A stretch of 64,000 nt of DNA from Paramoeba atlantica (lineage: Eukaryota > Discosea): contig CDRNVI010000090.1 of assembly GCA_977017575.1 (NCBI GenBank), positions 105,425-169,424 on the forward strand, in the 5' to 3' direction. Position numbers and translations under genes: made by a program. The notes under the pieces are model-generated. The model had not been told where the DNA came from. It saw nothing but the letters and a program-made list of their open reading frames with translations, and did not search any database. Positions 51,969 to 64,000 of this stretch are shown one piece after another. Every line of letters begins with the position of its first letter. Position 1 is the first letter of the stretch.

Positions 51969-54086
51969 ATGTCGGAAACATTTGCGTTCCAAGCGGAGAT
52001 CAATCAGCTGATGTCTCTCATCATCAACACCTTTTACAGCAATAAGGAGATTTTCTTACGCGAGCTGATCAGCAACTCTTCCGACGCCCTGGATAAGATT
52101 CGGTATCAAAGCCTTACGAACCCTGAAGTTCTTTCTGCGGATGAGAAGTTGCACATTCAATTGGTCGCGGACAAGGCGAACAAGACGTTGTCGATTATTG
52201 ACTCCGGGGTGGGTATGACGAAAGCGGACTTGGTGAATAACCTCGGCACGATTGCTCGATCCGGCACCAAGGCGTTCATGGAGGCCCTGGAATCGGGTGC
52301 GGACCTCAGTATGATCGGACAATTCGGTGTCGGGTTCTACTCGGCCTACCTGGTCGCGGACAAAGTCACCGTCGTCTCGAAGCACAATGACGACGAGGCG
52401 CACGTTTGGGAATCCTCCGCGGGTGGCACCTTCACCGTGGCTCCCTGCCCCTCGGCCCCAGTGAAGCGGGGGACAATGATCACGCTGCACCTGAAGGAGG
52501 ACCAACAGGAGTACCTGGAAGAGCGACGACTGAAGGACCTCGTGAAGAAGCACTCCGAGTTCATCGGCTACGACATCGAGCTACAAGTGGAGCGCACCAC
52601 GGAGAAGGAAGTTACGGACGACGAGGCGGAGGAGGAAAAGGCGGAGGAAGTGAAACCGGAGGGAGGGGAGGACGAGCCCAAGGTAGAGGAGGCGGAGGAA
52701 CCCCAGCAGGTGAAGAAGAAGACAAAGAAGGTGAAGGACGTCTCCGTGGAGTATGAGGTGCTGAACAAGAACAAGCCTCTGTGGACAAAGGACCCGAAGG
52801 AGGTGTCACAGGAGGAATACGCCGCCTTCTACAAGACCATCAGCAACGACTGGGAGGAGCATCTCTCCGTCAAACACTTTAGCGTGGAAGGGCAGCTGGA
52901 ATTCCGCGCAGTACTGTTCGTCCCGAAGCGTGCTCCATTCGACATGTTCGAGCCCAATCGCAAGCGAAACAACATTAAGCTGTACGTGCGTCGTGTCTTC
53001 ATTATGGACAACTGTGAGGAGATCTGTCCGGAGTGGCTGGCGTTCATTCGAGGCGTCGTCGACAGCGAAGACCTTCCGTTGAACATCTCCCGTGAGAACC
53101 TGCAGCAGAACAAAATCCTGAAGGTGATCCGGAAGAACGTCGTGAAGAAGGCGGTGGAGTTGTTCGAAGAGCTTGCTGCGGATAAGGACAGTTACAAGAA
53201 GTTCTATGAGCACTTCGGGAAGAACATCAAGCTTGGCATTCATGAGGATGCGACGAACCGAACCAAACTTTGCGAACTGCTACGCTACAACAGCACGAAG
53301 AGCGGCGAAGATGCTACGAGCTTGAAGGACTACGTCACCCGCATGAAGGAGGGCCAGAAGAGCATCTACTACATCACGGGAGACAGTCGCAAGAAGCTTG
53401 AGACATCCCCCTTCCTCGAAGAAGCCAAGCGGCGTGATATGGAAGTCCTGTTCATGGTGGATCCCATTGATGAATACGTCATGCAGCAGCTCAAGGACTT
53501 TGAGGATAAGAAATTCGTGTGTCTCACCAAGGAGGGCGTCAAGTTTGAAGAAACGGAGGAGGAGAAGAAGGCACGGGAGGAGAACAAAGCATCCTTCGAG
53601 AAGCTTTGCACGACGATCAAAGAGATTCTTGGTGAGAAGGTGGACAAGGTTGTGCTCACCGAGCGCTTGGCGACCTCCCCCTGTATCCTGGTTACCTCTG
53701 AACACGGGTGGAGTGCACACATGGAACAGATCATGAAGCACCAAGCCCTGCGAGACGCTTCCATGTCCTCGTACATGGTGTCAAAGAAGACAATGGAGAT
53801 CAATCCGCACCACAGCATTATTAAGGAGCTCCGACGTAAAGCGGATACTGATCAGAACGACAAGACCGTGAAGGATCTCGTCATGCTCCTCTTCGATACC
53901 GCGTTGTTGACCTCAGGGTTTAACCTTGAAGATCCTTCCTCCTACGGCGAACGCATCCACCGCATGGTGAAACTCGGCCTCTCCATCGATGACGACGAGC
54001 TTCCCCCTGCCCCCGTGGCGGCCAGCTCGGAAATGGATGCTGACGATCTTGCGGAGGGCGAAGGACGTATGCAGGAGGTCGATTAA
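51969..54086 (+). CDS. HSP83: Cytosolic HSP90 (HSP83), copy 6
   Basis: Full-length, differing from the common protein only by Glu to Gln in the charged linker (EEPQQVKKK). It has the gtcacCgtc silent form, like copy 4, and its preceding spacer is 'A' type, so copies 4 and 6 descend from one unit. Confidence 0.97.
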   Translation: MSETFAFQAEINQLMSLIINTFYSNKEIFLRELISNSSDALDKIRYQSLTNPEVLSADEKLHIQLVADKANKTLSIIDSGVGMTKADLVNNLGTIARSGTKAFMEALESGADLSMIGQFGVGFYSAYLVADKVTVVSKHNDDEAHVWESSAGGTFTVAPCPSAPVKRGTMITLHLKEDQQEYLEERRLKDLVKKHSEFIGYDIELQVERTTEKEVTDDEAEEEKAEEVKPEGGEDEPKVEEAEEPQQVKKKTKKVKDVSVEYEVLNKNKPLWTKDPKEVSQEEYAAFYKTISNDWEEHLSVKHFSVEGQLEFRAVLFVPKRAPFDMFEPNRKRNNIKLYVRRVFIMDNCEEICPEWLAFIRGVVDSEDLPLNISRENLQQNKILKVIRKNVVKKAVELFEELAADKDSYKKFYEHFGKNIKLGIHEDATNRTKLCELLRYNSTKSGEDATSLKDYVTRMKEGQKSIYYITGDSRKKLETSPFLEEAKRRDMEVLFMVDPIDEYVMQQLKDFEDKKFVCLTKEGVKFEETEEEKKAREENKASFEKLCTTIKEILGEKVDKVVLTERLATSPCILVTSEHGWSAHMEQIMKHQALRDASMSSYMVSKKTMEINPHHSIIKELRRKADTDQNDKTVKDLVMLLFDTALLTSGFNLEDPSSYGERIHRMVKLGLSIDDDELPPAPVAASSEMDADDLAEGEGRMQEVD

Positions 54087-54555
54087 GTCGCTTATCGGTT
54101 GATCCTATGAGATCACATTCGGGGAAGGAAATCAATTGCTAAATTTGATCTTTTTGCTTTTTACGAATTAAGTTCAAGGAACGCTGAAATGCAAGATAAT
54201 CGCCAGGTTGAGCAAGATATGACACTTTGCTCCTGCAATATCTTTTGTTTTGTGCGAATCAAAGCAGTTCGTTACGCATGACAATTGTTCATCTTATGCT
54301 AGTTTCAAACAGTAAAGTTATTCACGCAACTTTAGGAGACTGGGTGATGGTATAAACTATGATATACTCATATGATAAGTACTCCTTTTTAAAGTTAATG
54401 TTGGCAATATTCGGGATTTATATTGGAATCTCTTCTTCCCTGCTTGTATACTTTGCTAGACCTTATTCGAACTGTTCTTGCAGCCATATTCTCCGATTTC
54501 ACACAGAAATACTAGCCTTCTTTTTCATTTTCCTCTCTTTCCACTGCATTCCACA

Positions 54556-56673
54556 ATGTCGGAAACATTTGCGTTCCAAGCGGAGATCAATCAGCTGATG
54601 TCTCTCATCATCAACACCTTTTACAGCAATAAGGAGATTTTCTTACGCGAGCTGATCAGCAACTCTTCCGACGCCCTGGATAAGATTCGGTATCAAAGCC
54701 TTACGAACCCTGAAGTTCTTTCTGCGGATGAGAAGTTGCACATTCAATTGGTCGCGGACAAGGCGAACAAGACGTTGTCGATTATTGACTCCGGGGTGGG
54801 TATGACGAAAGCGGACTTGGTGAATAACCTCGGCACGATTGCTCGATCCGGCACCAAGGCGTTCATGGAGGCCCTGGAATCGGGTGCGGACCTCAGTATG
54901 ATCGGACAATTCGGTGTCGGGTTCTACTCGGCCTACCTGGTCGCGGACAAAGTCACTGTCGTCTCGAAGCACAATGACGACGAGGCGCACGTTTGGGAAT
55001 CCTCCGCGGGTGGCACCTTCACCGTGGCTCCCTGCCCCTCGGCCCCAGTGAAGCGGGGGACAATGATCACGCTGCACCTGAAGGAGGACCAACAGGAGTA
55101 CCTGGAAGAGCGACGACTGAAGGACCTCGTGAAGAAGCACTCCGAGTTCATCGGCTACGACATCGAGCTACAAGTGGAGCGCACCACGGAGAAGGAAGTT
55201 ACGGACGACGAGGCGGAGGAGGAAAAGGCGGAGGAAGTGAAACCGGAGGGAGGGGAGGACGAGCCCAAGGTAGAGGAGGCGGAGGAACCCCAGGAGGTGA
55301 AGAAGAAGACAAAGAAGGTGAAGGACGTCTCCGTGGAGTATGAGGTGCTGAACAAGAACAAGCCTCTGTGGACAAAGGACCCGAAGGAGGTGTCACAGGA
55401 GGAATACGCCGCCTTCTACAAGACCATCAGCAACGACTGGGAGGAGCATCTCTCCGTCAAACACTTTAGCGTGGAAGGGCAGCTGGAATTCCGCGCAGTA
55501 CTGTTCGTCCCGAAGCGTGCTCCATTCGACATGTTCGAGCCCAATCGCAAGCGAAACAACATTAAGCTGTACGTGCGTCGTGTCTTCATTATGGACAACT
55601 GTGAGGAGATCTGTCCGGAGTGGCTGGCGTTCATTCGAGGCGTCGTCGACAGCGAAGACCTTCCGTTGAACATCTCCCGTGAGAACCTGCAGCAGAACAA
55701 AATCCTGAAGGTGATCCGGAAGAACGTCGTGAAGAAGGCGGTGGAGTTGTTCGAAGAGCTTGCTGCGGATAAGGACAGTTACAAGAAGTTCTATGAGCAC
55801 TTCGGGAAGAACATCAAGCTTGGCATTCATGAGGATGCGACGAACCGAACCAAACTTTGCGAACTGCTACGCTACAACAGCACGAAGAGCGGCGAAGATG
55901 CTACGAGCTTGAAGGACTACGTCACCCGCATGAAGGAGGGCCAGAAGAGCATCTACTACATCACGGGAGACAGTCGCAAGAAGCTTGAGACATCCCCCTT
56001 CCTCGAAGAAGCCAAGCGGCGTGATATGGAAGTCCTGTTCATGGTGGATCCCATTGATGAATACGTCATGCAGCAGCTCAAGGACTTTGAGGATAAGAAA
56101 TTCGTGTGTCTCACCAAGGAGGGCGTCAAGTTTGAAGAAACGGAGGAGGAGAAGAAGGCACGGGAGGAGAACAAAGCATCCTTCGAGAAGCTTTGCACGA
56201 CGATCAAAGAGATTCTTGGTGAGAAGGTGGACAAGGTTGTGCTCACCGAGCGCTTGGCGACCTCCCCCTGTATCCTGGTTACCTCTGAACACGGGTGGAG
56301 TGCACACATGGAACAGATCATGAAGCACCAAGCCCTGCGAGACGCTTCCATGTCCTCGTACATGGTGTCAAAGAAGACAATGGAGATCAATCCGCACCAC
56401 AGCATTATTAAGGAGCTCCGACGTAAAGCGGATACTGATCAGAACGACAAGACCGTGAAGGATCTCGTCATGCTCCTCTTCGATACCGCGTTGTTGACCT
56501 CAGGGTTTAACCTTGAAGATCCTTCCTCCTACGGCGAACGCATCCACCGCATGGTGAAACTCGGCCTCTCCATCGATGACGACGAGCTTCCCCCTGCCCC
56601 CGTGGCGGCCAGCTCGGAAATGGATGCTGACGATCTTGCGGAGGGCGAAGGACGTATGCAGGAGGTCGATTAA
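54556..56673 (+). CDS. HSP83: Cytosolic HSP90 (HSP83), copy 7
   Basis: Full-length common-form HSP90. Preceded by a 'B' spacer as copy 5 is, so copies 5 and 7 are sisters; copies 4-5 and 6-7 therefore look like a duplicated pair. The spacer that follows is the first of the 'C' type (gaaCtgc with agGCGact). Confidence 0.97.
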   Translation: MSETFAFQAEINQLMSLIINTFYSNKEIFLRELISNSSDALDKIRYQSLTNPEVLSADEKLHIQLVADKANKTLSIIDSGVGMTKADLVNNLGTIARSGTKAFMEALESGADLSMIGQFGVGFYSAYLVADKVTVVSKHNDDEAHVWESSAGGTFTVAPCPSAPVKRGTMITLHLKEDQQEYLEERRLKDLVKKHSEFIGYDIELQVERTTEKEVTDDEAEEEKAEEVKPEGGEDEPKVEEAEEPQEVKKKTKKVKDVSVEYEVLNKNKPLWTKDPKEVSQEEYAAFYKTISNDWEEHLSVKHFSVEGQLEFRAVLFVPKRAPFDMFEPNRKRNNIKLYVRRVFIMDNCEEICPEWLAFIRGVVDSEDLPLNISRENLQQNKILKVIRKNVVKKAVELFEELAADKDSYKKFYEHFGKNIKLGIHEDATNRTKLCELLRYNSTKSGEDATSLKDYVTRMKEGQKSIYYITGDSRKKLETSPFLEEAKRRDMEVLFMVDPIDEYVMQQLKDFEDKKFVCLTKEGVKFEETEEEKKAREENKASFEKLCTTIKEILGEKVDKVVLTERLATSPCILVTSEHGWSAHMEQIMKHQALRDASMSSYMVSKKTMEINPHHSIIKELRRKADTDQNDKTVKDLVMLLFDTALLTSGFNLEDPSSYGERIHRMVKLGLSIDDDELPPAPVAASSEMDADDLAEGEGRMQEVD

Positions 56674-57142
56674 GTCGCTTATCGGTTGATCCTATGAGAT
56701 CACATTCGGGGAAGGAAATCAATTGCTAAATTTGATCTTTTTGCTTTTTACGAATTAAGTTCAAGGAACGCTGAACTGCAAGATAATCGCCAGGTTGAGC
56801 AAGATATGACACTTTGCTCCTGCAATATCTTTTGTTTTGTGCGAATCAAAGCAGTTCGTTACGCATGACAATTGTTCATCTTATGCTAGTTTCAAACAGT
56901 AAAGTTATTCACGCAACTTTAGGCGACTGGGTGATGGTATAAACTATGATATACTCATATGATAAGTACTCCTTTTTAAAGTTAATGTTGGCAATATTCG
57001 GGATTTATATTGGAATCTCTTCTTCCCTGCTTGTATACTTTGCTAGACCTTATTCGAACTGTTCTTGCAGCCATATTCTCCGATTTCACACAGAAATACT
57101 AGCCTTCTTTTTCATTTTCCTCTCTTTCCACTGCATTCCACA

Positions 57143-59260
57143 ATGTCGGAAACATTTGCGTTCCAAGCGGAGATCAATCAGCTGATGTCTCTCATCATCA
57201 ACACCTTTTACAGCAATAAGGAGATTTTCTTACGCGAGCTGATCAGCAACTCTTCCGACGCCCTGGATAAGATTCGGTATCAAAGCCTTACGAACCCTGA
57301 AGTTCTTTCTGCGGATGAGAAGTTGCACATTCAATTGGTCGCGGACAAGGCGAACAAGACGTTGTCGATTATTGACTCCGGGGTGGGTATGACGAAAGCG
57401 GACTTGGTGAATAACCTCGGCACGATTGCTCGATCCGGCACCAAGGCGTTCATGGAGGCCCTGGAATCGGGTGCGGACCTCAGTATGATCGGACAATTCG
57501 GTGTCGGGTTCTACTCGGCCTACCTGGTCGCGGACAAAGTCACTGTCGTCTCGAAGCACAATGACGACGAGGCGCACGTTTGGGAATCCTCCGCGGGTGG
57601 CACCTTCACCGTGGCTCCCTGCCCCTCGGCCCCAGTGAAGCGGGGGACAATGATCACGCTGCACCTGAAGGAGGACCAACAGGAGTACCTGGAAGAGCGA
57701 CGACTGAAGGACCTCGTGAAGAAGCACTCCGAGTTCATCGGCTACGACATCGAGCTACAAGTGGAGCGCACCACGGAGAAGGAAGTTACGGACGACGAGG
57801 CGGAGGAGGAAAAGGCGGAGGAAGTGAAACCGGAGGGAGGGGAGGACGAGCCCAAGGTAGAGGAGGCGGAGGAACCCCAGGAGGTGAAGAAGAAGACAAA
57901 GAAGGTGAAGGACGTCTCCGTGGAGTATGAGGTGCTGAACAAGAACAAGCCTCTGTGGACAAAGGACCCGAAGGAGGTGTCACAGGAGGAATACGCCGCC
58001 TTCTACAAGACCATCAGCAACGACTGGGAGGAGCATCTCTCCGTCAAACACTTTAGCGTGGAAGGGCAGCTGGAATTCCGCGCAGTACTGTTCGTCCCGA
58101 AGCGTGCTCCATTCGACATGTTCGAGCCCAATCGCAAGCGAAACAACATTAAGCTGTACGTGCGTCGTGTCTTCATTATGGACAACTGTGAGGAGATCTG
58201 TCCGGAGTGGCTGGCGTTCATTCGAGGCGTCGTCGACAGCGAAGACCTTCCGTTGAACATCTCCCGTGAGAACCTGCAGCAGAACAAAATCCTGAAGGTG
58301 ATCCGGAAGAACGTCGTGAAGAAGGCGGTGGAGTTGTTCGAAGAGCTTGCTGCGGATAAGGACAGTTACAAGAAGTTCTATGAGCACTTCGGGAAGAACA
58401 TCAAGCTTGGCATTCATGAGGATGCGACGAACCGAACCAAACTTTGCGAACTGCTACGCTACAACAGCACGAAGAGCGGCGAAGATGCTACGAGCTTGAA
58501 GGACTACGTCACCCGCATGAAGGAGGGCCAGAAGAGCATCTACTACATCACGGGAGACAGTCGCAAGAAGCTTGAGACATCCCCCTTCCTCGAAGAAGCC
58601 AAGCGGCGTGATATGGAAGTCCTGTTCATGGTGGATCCCATTGATGAATACGTCATGCAGCAGCTCAAGGACTTTGAGGATAAGAAATTCGTGTGTCTCA
58701 CCAAGGAGGGCGTCAAGTTTGAAGAAACGGAGGAGGAGAAGAAGGCACGGGAGGAGAACAAAGCATCCTTCGAGAAGCTTTGCACGACGATCAAAGAGAT
58801 TCTTGGTGAGAAGGTGGACAAGGTTGTGCTCACCGAGCGCTTGGCGACCTCCCCCTGTATCCTGGTTACCTCTGAACACGGGTGGAGTGCACACATGGAA
58901 CAGATCATGAAGCACCAAGCCCTGCGAGACGCTTCCATGTCCTCGTACATGGTGTCAAAGAAGACAATGGAGATCAATCCGCACCACAGCATTATTAAGG
59001 AGCTCCGACGTAAAGCGGATACTGATCAGAACGACAAGACCGTGAAGGATCTCGTCATGCTCCTCTTCGATACCGCGTTGTTGACCTCAGGGTTTAACCT
59101 TGAAGATCCTTCCTCCTACGGCGAACGCATCCACCGCATGGTGAAACTCGGCCTCTCCATCGATGACGACGAGCTTCCCCCTGCCCCCGTGGCGGCCAGC
59201 TCGGAAATGGATGCTGACGATCTTGCGGAGGGCGAAGGACGTATGCAGGAGGTCGATTAA
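57143..59260 (+). CDS. HSP83: Cytosolic HSP90 (HSP83), copy 8
   Basis: Full-length common-form HSP90 with 'C' spacers on both sides. I see no protein difference from copies 7 and 9. Confidence 0.97.
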   Translation: MSETFAFQAEINQLMSLIINTFYSNKEIFLRELISNSSDALDKIRYQSLTNPEVLSADEKLHIQLVADKANKTLSIIDSGVGMTKADLVNNLGTIARSGTKAFMEALESGADLSMIGQFGVGFYSAYLVADKVTVVSKHNDDEAHVWESSAGGTFTVAPCPSAPVKRGTMITLHLKEDQQEYLEERRLKDLVKKHSEFIGYDIELQVERTTEKEVTDDEAEEEKAEEVKPEGGEDEPKVEEAEEPQEVKKKTKKVKDVSVEYEVLNKNKPLWTKDPKEVSQEEYAAFYKTISNDWEEHLSVKHFSVEGQLEFRAVLFVPKRAPFDMFEPNRKRNNIKLYVRRVFIMDNCEEICPEWLAFIRGVVDSEDLPLNISRENLQQNKILKVIRKNVVKKAVELFEELAADKDSYKKFYEHFGKNIKLGIHEDATNRTKLCELLRYNSTKSGEDATSLKDYVTRMKEGQKSIYYITGDSRKKLETSPFLEEAKRRDMEVLFMVDPIDEYVMQQLKDFEDKKFVCLTKEGVKFEETEEEKKAREENKASFEKLCTTIKEILGEKVDKVVLTERLATSPCILVTSEHGWSAHMEQIMKHQALRDASMSSYMVSKKTMEINPHHSIIKELRRKADTDQNDKTVKDLVMLLFDTALLTSGFNLEDPSSYGERIHRMVKLGLSIDDDELPPAPVAASSEMDADDLAEGEGRMQEVD

Positions 59261-59729
59261 GTCGCTTATCGGTTGATCCTATGAGATCACATTCGGGGAA
59301 GGAAATCAATTGCTAAATTTGATCTTTTTGCTTTTTACGAATTAAGTTCAAGGAACGCTGAACTGCAAGATAATCGCCAGGTTGAGCAAGATATGACACT
59401 TTGCTCCTGCAATATCTTTTGTTTTGTGCGAATCAAAGCAGTTCGTTACGCATGACAATTGTTCATCTTATGCTAGTTTCAAACAGTAAAGTTATTCACG
59501 CAACTTTAGGCGACTGGGTGATGGTATAAACTATGATATACTCATATGATAAGTACTCCTTTTTAAAGTTAATGTTGGCAATATTCGGGATTTATATTGG
59601 AATCTCTTCTTCCCTGCTTGTATACTTTGCTAGACCTTATTCGAACTGTTCTTGCAGCCATATTCTCCGATTTCACACAGAAATACTAGCCTTCTTTTTC
59701 ATTTTCCTCTCTTTCCACTGCATTCCACA

Positions 59730-61847
59730 ATGTCGGAAACATTTGCGTTCCAAGCGGAGATCAATCAGCTGATGTCTCTCATCATCAACACCTTTTACAG
59801 CAATAAGGAGATTTTCTTACGCGAGCTGATCAGCAACTCTTCCGACGCCCTGGATAAGATTCGGTATCAAAGCCTTACGAACCCTGAAGTTCTTTCTGCG
59901 GATGAGAAGTTGCACATTCAATTGGTCGCGGACAAGGCGAACAAGACGTTGTCGATTATTGACTCCGGGGTGGGTATGACGAAAGCGGACTTGGTGAATA
60001 ACCTCGGCACGATTGCTCGATCCGGCACCAAGGCGTTCATGGAGGCCCTGGAATCGGGTGCGGACCTCAGTATGATCGGACAATTCGGTGTCGGGTTCTA
60101 CTCGGCCTACCTGGTCGCGGACAAAGTCACTGTCGTCTCGAAGCACAATGACGACGAGGCGCACGTTTGGGAATCCTCCGCGGGTGGCACCTTCACCGTG
60201 GCTCCCTGCCCCTCGGCCCCAGTGAAGCGGGGGACAATGATCACGCTGCACCTGAAGGAGGACCAACAGGAGTACCTGGAAGAGCGACGACTGAAGGACC
60301 TCGTGAAGAAGCACTCCGAGTTCATCGGCTACGACATCGAGCTACAAGTGGAGCGCACCACGGAGAAGGAAGTTACGGACGACGAGGCGGAGGAGGAAAA
60401 GGCGGAGGAAGTGAAACCGGAGGGAGGGGAGGACGAGCCCAAGGTAGAGGAGGCGGAGGAACCCCAGGAGGTGAAGAAGAAGACAAAGAAGGTGAAGGAC
60501 GTCTCCGTGGAGTATGAGGTGCTGAACAAGAACAAGCCTCTGTGGACAAAGGACCCGAAGGAGGTGTCACAGGAGGAATACGCCGCCTTCTACAAGACCA
60601 TCAGCAACGACTGGGAGGAGCATCTCTCCGTCAAACACTTTAGCGTGGAAGGGCAGCTGGAATTCCGCGCAGTACTGTTCGTCCCGAAGCGTGCTCCATT
60701 CGACATGTTCGAGCCCAATCGCAAGCGAAACAACATTAAGCTGTACGTGCGTCGTGTCTTCATTATGGACAACTGTGAGGAGATCTGTCCGGAGTGGCTG
60801 GCGTTCATTCGAGGCGTCGTCGACAGCGAAGACCTTCCGTTGAACATCTCCCGTGAGAACCTGCAGCAGAACAAAATCCTGAAGGTGATCCGGAAGAACG
60901 TCGTGAAGAAGGCGGTGGAGTTGTTCGAAGAGCTTGCTGCGGATAAGGACAGTTACAAGAAGTTCTATGAGCACTTCGGGAAGAACATCAAGCTTGGCAT
61001 TCATGAGGATGCGACGAACCGAACCAAACTTTGCGAACTGCTACGCTACAACAGCACGAAGAGCGGCGAAGATGCTACGAGCTTGAAGGACTACGTCACC
61101 CGCATGAAGGAGGGCCAGAAGAGCATCTACTACATCACGGGAGACAGTCGCAAGAAGCTTGAGACATCCCCCTTCCTCGAAGAAGCCAAGCGGCGTGATA
61201 TGGAAGTCCTGTTCATGGTGGATCCCATTGATGAATACGTCATGCAGCAGCTCAAGGACTTTGAGGATAAGAAATTCGTGTGTCTCACCAAGGAGGGCGT
61301 CAAGTTTGAAGAAACGGAGGAGGAGAAGAAGGCACGGGAGGAGAACAAAGCATCCTTCGAGAAGCTTTGCACGACGATCAAAGAGATTCTTGGTGAGAAG
61401 GTGGACAAGGTTGTGCTCACCGAGCGCTTGGCGACCTCCCCCTGTATCCTGGTTACCTCTGAACACGGGTGGAGTGCACACATGGAACAGATCATGAAGC
61501 ACCAAGCCCTGCGAGACGCTTCCATGTCCTCGTACATGGTGTCAAAGAAGACAATGGAGATCAATCCGCACCACAGCATTATTAAGGAGCTCCGACGTAA
61601 AGCGGATACTGATCAGAACGACAAGACCGTGAAGGATCTCGTCATGCTCCTCTTCGATACCGCGTTGTTGACCTCAGGGTTTAACCTTGAAGATCCTTCC
61701 TCCTACGGCGAACGCATCCACCGCATGGTGAAACTCGGCCTCTCCATCGATGACGACGAGCTTCCCCCTGCCCCCGTGGCGGCCAGCTCGGAAATGGATG
61801 CTGACGATCTTGCGGAGGGCGAAGGACGTATGCAGGAGGTCGATTAA
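59730..61847 (+). CDS. HSP83: Cytosolic HSP90 (HSP83), copy 9
   Basis: Full-length common-form HSP90 with 'C' spacers on both sides. Indistinguishable at the protein level from copies 7 and 8, so single-unit amplification is recent at this end of the array. Confidence 0.97.
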   Translation: MSETFAFQAEINQLMSLIINTFYSNKEIFLRELISNSSDALDKIRYQSLTNPEVLSADEKLHIQLVADKANKTLSIIDSGVGMTKADLVNNLGTIARSGTKAFMEALESGADLSMIGQFGVGFYSAYLVADKVTVVSKHNDDEAHVWESSAGGTFTVAPCPSAPVKRGTMITLHLKEDQQEYLEERRLKDLVKKHSEFIGYDIELQVERTTEKEVTDDEAEEEKAEEVKPEGGEDEPKVEEAEEPQEVKKKTKKVKDVSVEYEVLNKNKPLWTKDPKEVSQEEYAAFYKTISNDWEEHLSVKHFSVEGQLEFRAVLFVPKRAPFDMFEPNRKRNNIKLYVRRVFIMDNCEEICPEWLAFIRGVVDSEDLPLNISRENLQQNKILKVIRKNVVKKAVELFEELAADKDSYKKFYEHFGKNIKLGIHEDATNRTKLCELLRYNSTKSGEDATSLKDYVTRMKEGQKSIYYITGDSRKKLETSPFLEEAKRRDMEVLFMVDPIDEYVMQQLKDFEDKKFVCLTKEGVKFEETEEEKKAREENKASFEKLCTTIKEILGEKVDKVVLTERLATSPCILVTSEHGWSAHMEQIMKHQALRDASMSSYMVSKKTMEINPHHSIIKELRRKADTDQNDKTVKDLVMLLFDTALLTSGFNLEDPSSYGERIHRMVKLGLSIDDDELPPAPVAASSEMDADDLAEGEGRMQEVD

Positions 61848-62316
61848 GTCGCTTATCGGTTGATCCTATGAGATCACATTCGGGGAAGGAAATCAATTGC
61901 TAAATTTGATCTTTTTGCTTTTTACGAATTAAGTTCAAGGAACGCTGAACTGCAAGATAATCGCCAGGTTGAGCAAGATATGACACTTTGCTCCTGCAAT
62001 ATCTTTTGTTTTGTGCGAATCAAAGCAGTTCGTTACGCATGACAATTGTTCATCTTATGCTAGTTTCAAACAGTAAAGTTATTCACGCAACTTTAGGCGA
62101 CTGGGTGATGGTATAAACTATGATATACTCATATGATAAGTACTCCTTTTTAAAGTTAATGTTGGCAATATTCGGGATTTATATTGGAATCTCTTCTTCC
62201 CTGCTTGTATACTTTGCTAGACCTTATTCGAACTGTTCTTGCAGCCATATTCTCCGATTTCACACAGAAATACTAGCCTTCTTTTTCATTTTCCTCTCTT
62301 TCCACTGCATTCCACA

Positions 62317-64000
62317 ATGTCGGAAACATTTGCGTTCCAAGCGGAGATCAATCAGCTGATGTCTCTCATCATCAACACCTTTTACAGCAATAAGGAGATT
62401 TTCTTACGCGAGCTGATCAGCAACTCTTCCGACGCCCTGGATAAGATTCGGTATCAAAGCCTTACGAACCCTGAAGTTCTTTCTGCGGATGAGAAGTTGC
62501 ACATTCAATTGGTCGCGGACAAGGCGAACAAGACGTTGTCGATTATTGACTCCGGGGTGGGTATGACGAAAGCGGACTTGGTGAATAACCTCGGCACGAT
62601 TGCTCGATCCGGCACCAAGGCGTTCATGGAGGCCCTGGAATCGGGTGCGGACCTCAGTATGATCGGACAATTCGGTGTCGGGTTCTACTCGGCCTACCTG
62701 GTCGCGGACAAAGTCACTGTCGTCTCGAAGCACAATGACGACGAGGCGCACGTTTGGGAATCCTCCGCGGGTGGCACCTTCACCGTGGCTCCCTGCCCCT
62801 CGGCCCCAGTGAAGCGGGGGACAATGATCACGCTGCACCTGAAGGAGGACCAACAGGAGTACCTGGAAGAGCGACGACTGAAGGACCTCGTGAAGAAGCA
62901 CTCCGAGTTCATCGGCTACGACATCGAGCTACAAGTGGAGCGCACCACGGAGAAGGAAGTTACGGACGACGAGGCGGAGGAGGAAAAGGCGGAGGAAGTG
63001 AAACCGGAGGGAGGGGAGGACGAGCCCAAGGTAGAGGAGGCGGAGGAACCCCAGGAGGTGAAGAAGAAGACAAAGAAGGTGAAGGACGTCTCCGTGGAGT
63101 ATGAGGTGCTGAACAAGAACAAGCCTCTGTGGACAAAGGACCCGAAGGAGGTGTCACAGGAGGAATACGCCGCCTTCTACAAGACCATCAGCAACGACTG
63201 GGAGGAGCATCTCTCCGTCAAACACTTTAGCGTGGAAGGGCAGCTGGAATTCCGCGCAGTACTGTTCGTCCCGAAGCGTGCTCCATTCGACATGTTCGAG
63301 CCCAATCGCAAGCGAAACAACATTAAGCTGTACGTGCGTCGTGTCTTCATTATGGACAACTGTGAGGAGATCTGTCCGGAGTGGCTGGCGTTCATTCGAG
63401 GCGTCGTCGACAGCGAAGACCTTCCGTTGAACATCTCCCGTGAGAACCTGCAGCAGAACAAAATCCTGAAGGTGATCCGGAAGAACGTCGTGAAGAAGGC
63501 GGTGGAGTTGTTCGAAGAGCTTGCTGCGGATAAGGACAGTTACAAGAAGTTCTATGAGCACTTCGGGAAGAACATCAAGCTTGGCATTCATGAGGATGCG
63601 ACGAACCGAACCAAACTTTGCGAACTGCTACGCTACAACAGCACGAAGAGCGGCGAAGATGCTACGAGCTTGAAGGACTACGTCACCCGCATGAAGGAGG
63701 GCCAGAAGAGCATCTACTACATCACGGGAGACAGTCGCAAGAAGCTTGAGACATCCCCCTTCCTCGAAGAAGCCAAGCGGCGTGATATGGAAGTCCTGTT
63801 CATGGTGGATCCCATTGATGAATACGTCATGCAGCAGCTCAAGGACTTTGAGGATAAGAAATTCGTGTGTCTCACCAAGGAGGGCGTCAAGTTTGAAGAA
63901 ACGGAGGAGGAGAAGAAGGCACGGGAGGAGAACAAAGCATCCTTCGAGAAGCTTTGCACGACGATCAAAGAGATTCTTGGTGAGAAGGTGGACAAGGTTG
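62317..64000 (+). CDS. HSP83: Cytosolic HSP90 (HSP83), copy 10, cut by the window end
   Basis: The first 561 codons are open and match the common form, from MSETFAFQ into the C-terminal domain ([10 protein letters not shown]). The window stops here, so the end of the gene and the rest of the array are not visible. Confidence 0.95.
   Translation, partial: MSETFAFQAEINQLMSLIINTFYSNKEIFLRELISNSSDALDKIRYQSLTNPEVLSADEKLHIQLVADKANKTLSIIDSGVGMTKADLVNNLGTIARSGTKAFMEALESGADLSMIGQFGVGFYSAYLVADKVTVVSKHNDDEAHVWESSAGGTFTVAPCPSAPVKRGTMITLHLKEDQQEYLEERRLKDLVKKHSEFIGYDIELQVERTTEKEVTDDEAEEEKAEEVKPEGGEDEPKVEEAEEPQEVKKKTKKVKDVSVEYEVLNKNKPLWTKDPKEVSQEEYAAFYKTISNDWEEHLSVKHFSVEGQLEFRAVLFVPKRAPFDMFEPNRKRNNIKLYVRRVFIMDNCEEICPEWLAFIRGVVDSEDLPLNISRENLQQNKILKVIRKNVVKKAVELFEELAADKDSYKKFYEHFGKNIKLGIHEDATNRTKLCELLRYNSTKSGEDATSLKDYVTRMKEGQKSIYYITGDSRKKLETSPFLEEAKRRDMEVLFMVDPIDEYVMQQLKDFEDKKFVCLTKEGVKFEETEEEKKAREENKASFEKLCTTIKEILGEKVDKV

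Larger units (their letters stand above)
37913..64000 (+). repeat. HSP90 tandem array, 2,587-bp period
   Basis: Start codons at 38555, 41623, 44210, 46795, 49382, 51969, 54556, 57143, 59730 and 62317. Spacing is 2,587 bp except 3,068 across the retroelement insertion (+481) and 2,585 across the frameshifted copy (-2). A 173-bp 3' end of a further unit begins the array at 37913. Units are nearly identical, coding and non-coding alike, so gene conversion or unequal crossing over must be recent or ongoing. The array continues past the window, so its true size is unknown. Tandem HSP83/HSP90 arrays are known in trypanosomatids. Confidence 0.97.

Noticed and set aside
1-64000. tRNA, rRNA genes or a CRISPR array
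   Set aside because: I scanned for T-loop-like GGTTCGAATCC segments, rRNA cores and regularly spaced direct repeats and found none; the only regular repeats are the minisatellite and the HSP90 units.

Overview
The window looks like nuclear DNA of a kinetoplastid-type protist. Every confidently called host gene lies on the + strand, none needs an intron (including a 2,780-codon ATM-like kinase), gaps between genes are mostly a few hundred bases, and a tandem array of cytosolic HSP90 genes closely resembles trypanosomatid HSP83. Several DNA transposon families are also present. These are unusual for trypanosomatids, so a free-living or early-branching kinetoplastid (bodonid or prokinetoplastid, for example a Perkinsela relative) is my best guess. 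The taxon is inferred, not proven.

Layout. 0-11.3 kb: a coiled-coil protein, an HCNGP/SAP30BP-like protein, ribosomal protein eL29, two J-domain proteins, two small proteins with mitochondrial-looking N-termini, a Sec1/Munc18 protein and a mitochondrial GUF1/LepA GTPase, with one MITE-like insertion in front of the Sec1 gene. 11.3-20.7 kb: a transposon and repeat island with no recognisable host gene. It holds two Tc1/mariner relatives (one with about 106-bp terminal inverted repeats and TA duplications), a degenerate IS30-like transposase and a fragment of a second copy, pogo-like and protease-like ORFs, several MITE-like hairpins and a G-rich 45-bp minisatellite. 20.7-36.6 kb: host genes resume with a WD40-TPR protein (WDTC1/DCAF type), an unknown protein, an AFG2/SPATA5-type AAA ATPase, dephospho-CoA kinase and ATM/Tel1. 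36.6-37.9 kb: small hairpins and a Merlin/ISXO2-type transposase relic. 37.9-64.0 kb: the HSP90 array.

The HSP90 array has a 2,587-bp period (2,118-bp CDS plus 469-bp spacer). In order it contains a 173-bp 3' fragment, one copy split by a 482-bp non-LTR retroelement tail, one intact copy, one frameshifted copy, six more intact copies, and a copy that runs off the window. Spacer and coding variants alternate, which shows that the array grew by duplicating a two-unit block and then a single unit type.

The neighbouring genes do not form one pathway, as expected if a long polycistronic unit carries unrelated genes. Loose themes are protein folding (two J-proteins, HSP90), 60S ribosome biogenesis (eL29, AFG2) and mitochondrial translation (GUF1). 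Small perfect palindromes sit just downstream of many stop codons and deserve a test as 3'-end signals.
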